Both the position numbers and the translations under genes were made by a program. Under the pieces are notes generated by a model, which worked only from the letters and a program-made list of their open reading frames with translations, was not told the origin of the DNA and made no database searches. From assembly GCA_945874855.1 (NCBI GenBank), contig CAMCIP010000072.1:1-10264 (forward strand): a stretch of DNA of 10,264 nucleotides. Direction: 5' to 3'. This document shows, piece by piece, positions 1 through 6,193 of this stretch; within the stretch, counting starts at the first letter, position 1; each line of letters opens with the position of its first letter. This stretch comes from Brevundimonas vancanneytii (GTDB lineage Bacteria > Pseudomonadota > Alphaproteobacteria > Caulobacterales > Caulobacteraceae).

Positions 1-198
1 ATGACCCCGCCGTCATCGGTGTCGGGCCTGTATTTCGGCCATCCCGCCAGCCACTATTTCGGGGTCGGCAAGATCGATCGGGACCAGGTCGAGGACTATG
101 CCCGCCGCAAGGGCTGGGACGTCGAGACCTGCGAACGCTGGCTGGCCCCGATCCTGAGCTATGAGCCCGGGGCGGCGGCGCGCGACGTCGCGGCCTGA
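1..198 (+). CDS. metH: Cobalamin-dependent methionine synthase, C-terminal fragment (partial)
   Basis: This is the last 65 residues of MetH, which transfers a methyl group from 5-methyltetrahydrofolate through cobalamin to homocysteine, giving methionine in the cytoplasm. The visible part belongs to the C-terminal activation domain, which binds S-adenosylmethionine for reductive reactivation. The stretch SGLYFGHPASHYFGVGKI followed by RDQVEDYARRKGW and ERWLAPILSYEP is highly characteristic of this tail. The ATG at position 1 is almost certainly an internal Met: full-length MetH has roughly 1,200 residues (about 900 in split forms), and the rest lies left of the window. Stop TGA is at 196-198. 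It ends 6 bp from the convergent stop of the next gene, and no clear terminator lies between them. Identity is confident; whether the full protein is single-chain or split cannot be seen. Confidence 0.93.
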   Translation: MTPPSSVSGLYFGHPASHYFGVGKIDRDQVEDYARRKGWDVETCERWLAPILSYEPGAAARDVAA

Positions 199-204
199 CG
201 ACCC

Positions 205-762
205 CTATTCCAGGCCGACGTCAGCAGGCGTCGGCGGCGGGTCGGTGATGCCCAGGGTGATGCGGCGCGCGGCGTGCTCGCAGCGGCCGGGCAGGCCGAA
301 GAACAGGCCGAAGGTCTGATCGCGCAGGGCGGCGTCTCCGGCCAGGACGGGGGCCCACATGCGGCGCGCCCCCTCAGCCGCGGCCTCGGCCTCGGACAGG
401 GCCTCCGGCGACTGGGTCGCCCGGCCCGCCTCCAGCGCGGCGCGGAAGCTCTCCGCCTCCATCCGGCCCAGGGCGATGATGCGCAGGTCCAGCTCGTCAT
501 CCGAGCCGAGGCTTTCGCCGACCCGGACATGGCCCGTCACCAGGGCCTCGCACCAGGCGACAAGGGAATAGTCATTCTCCGGCGCGCCGGGCGGCAGGGC
601 GTTGGCATAGGCGATGGCCTCACGCACCCGGCGCGACTCCTCGGCATTGTCGGGCGCCGCTGTGCCGCCCGTCACCACCACGTCGTCCTGGACCTGGGCC
701 AGCGCCGGCCCGGCCACAGCACAGGTGATGGCCATCAGGATCGGAACGAAGAGGCGACGCAT
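205..762 (-). CDS. Small secreted protein of unknown function with TonB-box-like N-terminus
   Basis: A 185-residue protein I do not recognise. Residues 1-22 form a typical Sec signal peptide (MRRLF, a hydrophobic core, then GPALA) with likely cleavage before Q23, so the mature protein should be periplasmic or exported. The mature N-terminus reads QVQDDVVVTGG, which resembles the DxVVVTG segment near the N-terminus of TonB-dependent receptors. The remainder looks helical and alanine/glutamate-rich, with two cysteines (C71 in AWCEAL, C161 in GRCEHA) that could form a disulfide. The ATG start is supported by GGAG about 10 nt upstream and by the signal peptide beginning directly at it. It lies downstream of the TonB receptor gene on the same strand, but a strong terminator separates them, so it is probably transcribed separately. 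Coding status is strong; function is unknown. Confidence 0.85.
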   Translation of the reverse strand: MRRLFVPILMAITCAVAGPALAQVQDDVVVTGGTAAPDNAEESRRVREAIAYANALPPGAPENDYSLVAWCEALVTGHVRVGESLGSDDELDLRIIALGRMEAESFRAALEAGRATQSPEALSEAEAAAEGARRMWAPVLAGDAALRDQTFGLFFGLPGRCEHAARRITLGITDPPPTPADVGLE

Positions 763-786
763 GGCAAGGGCTCCAACACTCCGGCG

Positions 787-815
787 GGCATAGGGGGGAG
801 TGACCGCACAGACAA
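787..815 (-). promoter_or_regulatory. Candidate promoter for the small secreted protein gene
   Basis: On the minus strand a TTGTCT hexamer (810-815) is followed after exactly 17 nt by TATGCC (787-792), a plausible -35/-10 pair matching the general consensus at 4 and 3 of 6 positions. It begins immediately after the T-tract of the receptor terminator and would start transcription close to the GGAG ribosome binding site of the secreted-protein gene. Visual match only; the -10 is weak. Confidence 0.3.
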
Positions 816-847
816 GAAAAAGGCGGCGGACCCGAAGGTCCGCCGCC
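816..847 (-). terminator. Rho-independent terminator of the TonB receptor gene (UUCG loop)
   Basis: An 11-bp perfect stem (822-832 pairing with 837-847, GGCGGCGGACC with GGTCCGCCGCC) closes a four-base loop. Read on the minus strand the loop is C(TTCG)G, the unusually stable UUCG tetraloop. It is followed by TTTTTC (821-816). It begins 25 bp after the receptor stop codon, in the right orientation to end that transcript. On the plus strand the loop would be CGAA and no T-tract follows, so it acts in one direction. Confidence 0.93.
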
Positions 848-871
848 CCATTCCGTCACCTTGTCCGTCGC

Positions 872-3800
872 CTAGAAGCGATAGGCCAGGCTGAAGCGCA
901 CGGTGCGCGGGGCCTGATAGGCCTGCACGCGGCCGTAGTTCGGATCCGGATCGGCCGGCGAGGTCAGGTCGCCGAACTCGTTGAAGTCCTGCTCGGAGTC
1001 GGTGTCGAACAGGTTGAAGACGTCGGCCCGAAGGACCAGCGACTCACCGGGAACCGAGAAGACCTGCGCCAGGTCGTAGGAGAAGGTCATGTCGACCGTG
1101 GTCAGCCAGTCGCTCTCGAACGACTCGCCGCGGGGCGTGGCGACGCCACCGCAGAACCACGACGCCGCGCCGTAGAGCGAAGCGAAGAAGTCGGTCGGGT
1201 GCACGCCCTGACAGCCGAACTTCCGCGGCGACTGGACCAGCAGGTTGGCGCCGACGTTGAACGCCGGGGTCACCTGCCAGTTGCCGAACGCCTTGAACGT
1301 GTGTTCGCGGTGGTTCGGCAGGAAGCCGTAGGAGTTGTCGGTCAGGCCGGGCTGGTCGAAGTCCTGCGACAGACCGGGGTCGGTCTGGCCGTTGTCGGAC
1401 TTCAGGGCACCTTCGTAGTTACCCTCGCTCTCGGACCAGACGTAGCTGAAGCGGCCGGCCCAGACGCCGTCGAACGCCTTCTCCATCGAGATCTCGACCG
1501 CCTTGTAGGTACGGTCGGGGCTCGGATAGTTCAGCTGATCGGCGGTCAGGGTGATTTCCCGATCCGCGGTGATCGCCCCGCCGGTGGCACGCGACAGGTC
1601 GGCGCCCGACAGGGTGATGACCATGTCCTCGCCGGGGTTGGTCAGGACGTACTGGTGGAAGCCGTACCAGACGTTGTAGCAGATGGCCGCCGAGAGGCCG
1701 CCGCCCGCCGCTTCGCAGTACTCCAGAACGGCGGCGTCGATGGCCACGTCGTCGATCGCCGTGCCCAGCTCGCGATAGGTGCCCTTCACGCCGAAGGTCC
1801 AGTCGTCGAACACCCGGGCTTCATAGCCCAGGATGAACTCGTCGACGAACATCGGGTCCAGTTCCTTGTCGACCTGGGTCGAGATCGGACGCACGTCGCC
1901 GGAGGCGAAGTTGGCGCCCGACACGAAGGTGCCGAGGATCGGCTCGTCCGTCGTGTCGTGGATGCCGTCGCGGTTCACGTCGTTCGGACCGCCGGTGACG
2001 TTCAGGTTCCAGGTGTCCTGGATGAAGAACTCGCGGCCAGCCAGACGCTGGTTGGTGTTCACCGCGACCGGCAGGAAGTAGCGGCCGTAGAAGCCGAACA
2101 GCTTGGCCTCGCCGTCGCCGAAGACGTCATAGGTGGCGCCCAGACGCGGGGCCCACTGGTTCTGCAGGTCGACGAAGGCGACCCCGGCGACGTTCTCGTT
2201 CTCGAAGCCTTCGTTGCGCAGGCCCAGGTTCAGGGTCAGGCGGTCGGTGACCTCCCAGCTGTCCTGGATGTAGTAGGCGTTCTGCGTCGACGACCAGGCG
2301 CCGTCGTTGTCATAGGCGCGGATGCGGACCCGACGCGGGCTGCCGATCAGATCCGTGCGGCCCGCCGGAATGGTCCCGGCGGTGAACAGGGTCTGATAGC
2401 GGAACCACAGGCCGCCGGTGCGGTCGCCCGTGCAGTTCACCGAGGTCGAGATCGGCACGAACGGGCCGGCCGTCGTGCCGCCGGCCGCGGCCGGACGGCA
2501 GTAGTTGTAGCCCGAGCCCGAATAGTCGAGCTGCTGGCTGGCTTCCAGCTTCTCCTGGTCGATGCCGATCCGGAAGTGGTGGGCACCGAGGAAGTCGGCG
2601 TAGATGTCGACGTCGGCGCGCAGAACGGTGCGCTCGTCCTCGTTGGTCGACGGCTGGCCCACGCCCCAGATACCGCGGCGCGGGAAGCCCGGCAGCTGGT
2701 CGGTGATCAGGGCACCGGCGTCGCCGGGCGAGAAGGCGTACTCATTGTACTCGTTGACGCCATAGGAGATCGAGGTCGTCAGCCAGTCGGTCCAGATGCC
2801 GGTGTAACGCGCAACCCAGTTGGAACCGCCGAACTTGAACGTCGACGGCGTCTTTTCGCCGATGATGTCGCCGCTGCCGTTGACGAAGATGTTCCGGGTC
2901 TGCTGCTCCTGCTCGTCGGAGAAGTAGGTCAGCTCCACGCGGTGGTCGTCGGTGATCAGATAGTCCAGCTTGATGCCGTAGAACGGATCATCCGAGGTCA
3001 CCAGGGTGCCGTTCGAGCCGGCGCCGAAGTCCGGATCGGTCGTCGTGACGCCGATGTTGGTCGCCTCACGATCGCGGAAGTTATACAGGCCGAAGACGAA
3101 CAGACGGTCGCGGATGATCGGCCCACCGAAGTCGAAGATGAAGTCGGTCGACTCGACTTCGTCGAAGCGGTTCTGGGCCAGATAGGTGTCCGGCGAGTCC
3201 GAACGCAGGCTGTCCGGCGACCAGTAGGCGGTCAGTCCGAATTCCCACTCATTGCCGCCCGACTTGGTCGTGCCGTTCAGCACGCCACCGGTGCCGCGGC
3301 CGAACTCGGCCGAATAGCCGCCGGTCTTGGTTTCCAGGGTCTGGTAGAACTCGAACGGCACGATCGACGAGCCGGTGAAGTCCCGGAACTTGGTGATGTT
3401 CAGGCCGTTGATGAAATAGGTGTTCTCACCGGCCGAGGCGCCGCCGATGGTCGGGATGTTGCCGAAGGCACCATCCGAGGCGGTCACGCCCGGGGCCAGC
3501 AGGGCCACGGCGTTGGCGTCGCGCGCGATCGGGACGTTGCGCGACAGTTCTTCCACGTTGACCGTCAGGCCGGTGGTGGTGGCATCGAAGGCCGAAACCG
3601 ACTGACGCACGCCGACCACGACGATGTCGTCAACGGCGGTGGCGCCCGAGGTGTCGACGCCGCCGACGCGGCCGACGGTGAAGACCAGCGAGGTCGTGCC
3701 GCCGGCGCCGACCGAGACGGTCTCGGACAGGGTCTCGTTGCCGGCCGAGGTCACGGTGGCCTCATACTGGCCCTGCGGCAGGGCCACGGCGCGGAAGCTG

Positions 3801-4054
3801 CCGAGCGCGTCGGTCGTGTAGGTACGGCTGAAGCCCTGGCTCACCGAGCGCAGGGTCACAGTCGCGCCAGCCACCGGCGTGCCGCTCTGGCTTTCGACGG
3901 AGCCGGCGATGGCGCCCTGCACCAGGTTCTGGGCGACGGCCTGGGTCGGCGCCACCAGTACGGCGGCGGCCGGAACCGCGACCAGCGCCATGAGCGCCGT
4001 CCCGCCGATTATCGTCGAATGCAGCAGACGCTGCCGAATGGTCTGGGTCTTCAA
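872..4054 (-). CDS. TonB-dependent outer-membrane receptor, Oar-like
   Basis: A 1060-residue outer-membrane transporter powered by TonB-ExbB-ExbD; the substrate is unknown. The start is TTG at 4054, placed 7 nt after a perfect AGGAGG (4062-4067); a longer in-frame ATG at 4156 would put 34 non-secretory residues before the signal peptide. Residues 1-41 are a long signal peptide ending AVA. A carboxypeptidase-regulatory-like beta-sandwich follows at about 43-128 (VAGATVTL, then ALGSFRAVALPQGQYEATV), then a TonB-box-like DDIVVVG at 142-148. The plug follows (NTYFINGLNITKF, GGYSAEFGRGTGGVLN), then a large beta-barrel ending in the aromatic signature SLAYRF. This domain order is that of Oar/CarbopepD-type receptors. 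Six cysteines fall in three close pairs (519/541, 780/792, 948/968), and residues 692-703 form a calcium-loop-like motif. It stands alone, with no SusD-like partner or anti-sigma pair nearby, and ends at a strong terminator. Confidence 0.95.
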   Translation of the reverse strand: MKTQTIRQRLLHSTIIGGTALMALVAVPAAAVLVAPTQAVAQNLVQGAIAGSVESQSGTPVAGATVTLRSVSQGFSRTYTTDALGSFRAVALPQGQYEATVTSAGNETLSETVSVGAGGTTSLVFTVGRVGGVDTSGATAVDDIVVVGVRQSVSAFDATTTGLTVNVEELSRNVPIARDANAVALLAPGVTASDGAFGNIPTIGGASAGENTYFINGLNITKFRDFTGSSIVPFEFYQTLETKTGGYSAEFGRGTGGVLNGTTKSGGNEWEFGLTAYWSPDSLRSDSPDTYLAQNRFDEVESTDFIFDFGGPIIRDRLFVFGLYNFRDREATNIGVTTTDPDFGAGSNGTLVTSDDPFYGIKLDYLITDDHRVELTYFSDEQEQQTRNIFVNGSGDIIGEKTPSTFKFGGSNWVARYTGIWTDWLTTSISYGVNEYNEYAFSPGDAGALITDQLPGFPRRGIWGVGQPSTNEDERTVLRADVDIYADFLGAHHFRIGIDQEKLEASQQLDYSGSGYNYCRPAAAGGTTAGPFVPISTSVNCTGDRTGGLWFRYQTLFTAGTIPAGRTDLIGSPRRVRIRAYDNDGAWSSTQNAYYIQDSWEVTDRLTLNLGLRNEGFENENVAGVAFVDLQNQWAPRLGATYDVFGDGEAKLFGFYGRYFLPVAVNTNQRLAGREFFIQDTWNLNVTGGPNDVNRDGIHDTTDEPILGTFVSGANFASGDVRPISTQVDKELDPMFVDEFILGYEARVFDDWTFGVKGTYRELGTAIDDVAIDAAVLEYCEAAGGGLSAAICYNVWYGFHQYVLTNPGEDMVITLSGADLSRATGGAITADREITLTADQLNYPSPDRTYKAVEISMEKAFDGVWAGRFSYVWSESEGNYEGALKSDNGQTDPGLSQDFDQPGLTDNSYGFLPNHREHTFKAFGNWQVTPAFNVGANLLVQSPRKFGCQGVHPTDFFASLYGAASWFCGGVATPRGESFESDWLTTVDMTFSYDLAQVFSVPGESLVLRADVFNLFDTDSEQDFNEFGDLTSPADPDPNYGRVQAYQAPRTVRFSLAYRF

Positions 4055-4060
4055 GAGTAA

Positions 4061-4067
4061 TCCTCCT
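4061..4067 (-). promoter_or_regulatory. Ribosome binding site that fixes the TTG start of the receptor
   Basis: The minus strand reads TTAGGAGGATTACTC then TTG. AGGAGG is a full match to the anti-Shine-Dalgarno sequence, 7 nt from the TTG at 4054-4052. This argues for the rare TTG start over the upstream ATG at 4156. Confidence 0.85.
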
Positions 4068-4188
4068 AAGGCCGACGCGACGCTTCCCGGTGACGGGCCC
4101 CTCGGCGCAACGGCATTCAAGATCCACGGGCCCCAATGCACGCAGATTAGCCTCAAACTAGATCAGGGCGCGGATTTGGGCACGACAA

Positions 4189-4202
4189 TTACGGCCCCGT
4201 AA
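4189..4202. repeat. Inverted repeat TTACGG-CC-CCGTAA in the receptor leader region
   Basis: Perfect 6-bp arms separated by 2 bp, about 135 bp upstream of the receptor start codon. The size and symmetry suit a dimeric regulator's operator, but no regulator can be assigned and the symmetry could be chance. Confidence 0.35.
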
Positions 4203-4293
4203 CCCAATCGTCGCCGCAATGTCGCAATCGAGCCACACCCTTTCAAGTCATTGAAATTGAGATATATTTCTTCCTGTGTTGGACGGTTTTCGC

Positions 4294-4306
4294 CGATCAG
4301 TGATCG
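4294..4306. repeat. Palindrome CGATCA-G-TGATCG
   Basis: Perfect 6-bp arms around one central base, next to the AT-rich island in the long intergenic region. Possible operator; it also contains two GATC sites 3 bp apart. No function can be assigned from sequence alone. Confidence 0.35.
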
Positions 4307-4347
4307 CCGTCTGCCCCGTGTTCGACGTGTGTCGGCCGCAATTCACC

Positions 4348-4359
4348 GGTCGCGCGACC
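4348..4359. repeat. 12-bp perfect palindrome GGTCGCGCGACC
   Basis: Continuous dyad symmetry just downstream of the possible small secreted ORF on the minus strand. It could be part of a hairpin at the end of that transcript or a protein-binding site, but there is no T-tract, so it is not a canonical intrinsic terminator. Confidence 0.3.
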
Positions 4360-4382
4360 CGGCGGGACCGGCGGATTCGCCC

Positions 4383-4529
4383 TTACCTCGAGATGGCGAC
4401 CCGCGTGGCATAGGGGACGGGCTCGGGCGTGCACGATGCGGTCGCCAACTGTGCCGCCATGAGGCAAATCAGGGCGGCGGCGACCGTCAGGAGCCGATTT
4501 GAGACATTCAGGGCGAGTGTGGCGGCCAT
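4383..4529 (-). CDS. Possible 48-residue secreted micro-protein
   Basis: A short reading frame from ATG (4529) to TAA (4383-4385). It encodes 48 residues with the architecture of a signal peptide: a polar start with an Arg (N11-R12), a hydrophobic core LLTVAAALICLMAA (13-26), then AQLATAS with a plausible signal-peptidase-I site near residues 31-32. A tail of about 16 residues begins with a cysteine (C33). The -3 residue relative to the cysteine is Thr, so it does not fit a standard lipobox. It is divergent from the hydrolase gene, with 63 bp between starts. The ribosome binding site is weak (a GGAA about 10 nt upstream). I recognise no family. It may be a real small exported peptide, the remnant of a longer secreted protein, or chance in GC-rich DNA. 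Confidence 0.4.
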   Translation of the reverse strand: MAATLALNVSNRLLTVAAALICLMAAQLATASCTPEPVPYATRVAISR

Positions 4530-4592
4530 GACCGGGGTTCCGTGGGTGATTCACCCCTCGTGGGGGCAAGGCCCGGGCCAGGGCGGCGGGGC

Positions 4593-5495
4593 ATGATCCC
4601 TTTCGTGCGCGACCTTGATCCGGCCTGGGGCCAGCTGGTCCGGGTCACGCCCCGGATCGGGCGGGTGACGGCCCGCAACCCCGGACCCTTCACCTTCACC
4701 GGCACAGGGACCTATCTGATCGGCGACGCGGCGGCCGGTGCGTCACTGGCGGTGATCGACCCCGGTCCGGCCGACGACGACCACCTGGCCGCCCTTGTGG
4801 CCGCCGTGGCCGGCCGCCGGGTCAGCCATGTGCTGGTGACCCATTCGCACCGAGACCACGCCGCGCTGGCGCAGGCCTTCGCCCGGGCGGTCAGCGCGCC
4901 GGTGTCAGCCGCCCGCCCTCCGGCCCGCACCGTCCATGCCTCCGGCGTCGAGGAGGGCGACGACGAGACCTTCGTGCCGGACCGGATACTGGAGGACGGC
5001 GAGGTGATCGCCGGCGACGGCTGGACGCTGGAGACCCTTGCCACGCCGGGGCACGCCTCCGATCACCTGTCCTTCTCCCTGCACGAGGAGAACGCCCTGT
5101 TCTGCGGGGACCATGTCATGGGCTGGTCGACCACAGTCGTGGCTCCGCCGGACGGTGACATGGCGGCCTATATGGCCAGTCTGGACAAGGTGATCGCCCG
5201 GCGGTTCAACCGCCTGTTCCCGACCCATGGCGCGCCGATCGAAGACCCTGCGCCCTTTCTCGGGGCCTATCGCGAACACCGGTTGGCCCGCGACGCCCAG
5301 ATTCTGGCCCGGCTCGCGGCGGGCGACCGCCGCATTTCGGAGATCGTGCCGCATCTCTATGCGACGGTGGATGCGCGGCTCTGGCCGGCGGCGTCGCTGT
5401 CGGTGTGGGCCCACCTGATCGCGCTGGTCGAGGCCGGTCGGGCGCAGGCCGGACACGGCGCCACCCTGGACGGAGTCTATTCGCCCGCCGGCTGA
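4593..5495 (+). CDS. Metallo-beta-lactamase-fold hydrolase with winged-helix C-terminus (LACTB2-like)
   Basis: A 300-residue cytoplasmic metallohydrolase of the MBL superfamily. The full dinuclear zinc ligand set is visible: H84-S-H86-R-D88-H89, H154 in the GHASDH segment, D173 in FCGDH, and H212 in PTHGAP. The C-terminal part (about 225-290, including RRISEIVPHLY and SLSVWAHLIALVEAGRA) matches the winged-helix domain attached to LACTB2-type members, which include thioesterase-like and endoribonuclease-like enzymes; the substrate here is unknown. I chose ATG 4593 because the conserved domain begins soon after it; an in-frame GTG at 4542 would add 17 poorly conserved, Gly/Pro/Arg-rich residues. 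The Shine-Dalgarno is modest (AGGG, 9 nt upstream). Its last 19 bp overlap the convergent DUF1499 gene. Family is confident; start and substrate are less so. Confidence 0.92.
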   Translation: MIPFVRDLDPAWGQLVRVTPRIGRVTARNPGPFTFTGTGTYLIGDAAAGASLAVIDPGPADDDHLAALVAAVAGRRVSHVLVTHSHRDHAALAQAFARAVSAPVSAARPPARTVHASGVEEGDDETFVPDRILEDGEVIAGDGWTLETLATPGHASDHLSFSLHEENALFCGDHVMGWSTTVVAPPDGDMAAYMASLDKVIARRFNRLFPTHGAPIEDPAPFLGAYREHRLARDAQILARLAAGDRRISEIVPHLYATVDARLWPAASLSVWAHLIALVEAGRAQAGHGATLDGVYSPAG

Positions 5496-6190
5496 TCAGC
5501 CGCCAGACCCCGGGCGACGGCCGCGGCCAGACGGCAGGCCTCGTCGCCCTGGGCGCGGGCGGTGCGAGCGGTGACCCGAACGTCGGTGCGCCCCGGCCGG
5601 ATGCGGACGACGGCGTCATGCCCGAGACCGAACCAGAAGCCGCGCCGCTCGCCCTCGACCCGGAAGGGGGCGGCGCCGATCACGGTGAACCCGGCCTCCT
5701 CCAGCGCCCGTGCCGCCGTCTCAGGGGCCACCTGCGTCGGGGCGAAGGCCGCGCCGGGACAGACGTCCGGGCCCGTGGGGGCAGAGGCGGCGGCCGCCCC
5801 TCCCCGCGTCCTGCGGTCGGCCAGCAGGCGGGAAAAGCCCGGCGGATCCCCGGCGTCGCTGGTCACGTCCCAGATGCCGGCGCCCTGAAAGTCGGACCAG
5901 CGGAGTGCCAGCCCCGCGGCGACCCCGCCCACGGCCAGAAAGGCCAGGGCGGCCACGACGCCGAGCGTCTTCGGCCGCCGCGCCGCCCGGACGGCCAGCA
6001 CCAGGGCGCAGACCAGGCCCACGACCACCAATGCCGGCACGACGCGGAACGTCAGCAGGTCCAGCCCGATCCCGGCGTCCCACAGCCCGGCGCGGGTGCC
6101 CAGGGCCGCCACGAAAAGCGTCAGCCCCGACGAGGCGGCGCCGGCGATCAGCCAGGCCGTCCCGGTCAGGTCCTGACTGCGGCGCGCCAC
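5477..6190 (-). CDS. DUF1499-family membrane protein
   Basis: A 237-residue protein with three predicted transmembrane helices (about 11-31, 48-68 and 75-96) followed by a soluble domain (about 100-230). That domain looks like DUF1499: IWDVTSDAGDPPGF at its start and a GHDAVVRIRPGRTDVRV strand region near the end. The biochemical function of DUF1499 is unknown to me. The soluble domain carries two cysteines (C144, C219) that could pair if it faces the periplasm. The start is GTG at 6190, only 3 nt beyond the stop of the acyl-CoA ligase; an AGGG lies 7 nt upstream, inside the end of the ligase gene, so the two are very likely co-transcribed and perhaps translationally coupled. It ends inside the convergent hydrolase gene, with a 19-bp overlap. 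Confidence 0.85.
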   Translation of the reverse strand: MARRSQDLTGTAWLIAGAASSGLTLFVAALGTRAGLWDAGIGLDLLTFRVVPALVVVGLVCALVLAVRAARRPKTLGVVAALAFLAVGGVAAGLALRWSDFQGAGIWDVTSDAGDPPGFSRLLADRRTRGGAAAASAPTGPDVCPGAAFAPTQVAPETAARALEEAGFTVIGAAPFRVEGERRGFWFGLGHDAVVRIRPGRTDVRVTARTARAQGDEACRLAAAVARGLAADQPAGE

Positions 6191-6193
6191 GCC

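Larger units (their letters stand above)
4055..4592. other. Long intergenic region between the receptor and the hydrolase
   Basis: About 540 bp without a large gene. It must hold the receptor promoter on the minus strand and the hydrolase promoter on the plus strand. It contains a local AT-rich island (about 4241-4275, including GATATATTTC) in otherwise very GC-rich DNA, and a TTGAAA hexamer on the minus strand near 4250. It also contains two 9-bp copies of ACGGGCCCC exactly 33 bp apart (4093-4101 and 4126-4134) and several inverted repeats listed separately. A possible 48-codon gene occupies 4383-4529. I could not identify a convincing -35/-10 pair for either flanking gene. Confidence 0.6.

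Noticed and set aside
800..4060. A 1086-codon open frame on the plus strand, antisense to the TonB receptor
   Set aside because: The product is Val/Gly/Arg/Ala/Asp-rich with no domain pattern. It mirrors the codon bias of the receptor gene on the other strand, whose signal peptide, plug and barrel features are clear. It is a GC-driven shadow frame.
4241..4275. AT-rich island read as a sigma-70 promoter
   Set aside because: TATATT-like and TTGAAA-like hexamers are present, but no pair with 16-18 bp spacing and acceptable matches was found on either strand. It is kept only as a note in the intergenic entry.
4251..4502. An 83-codon plus-strand frame starting TTG in the long intergenic region
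   Set aside because: It has Arg-rich composition, no ribosome binding site and no domain; the minus strand of the same stretch gives a better candidate with a signal-peptide pattern.
4297..4569. A 90-codon minus-strand frame in the long intergenic region
   Set aside because: It has Pro/Arg/His-rich low-complexity composition and no start-site support, and it overlaps the better 48-codon frame in a different phase.
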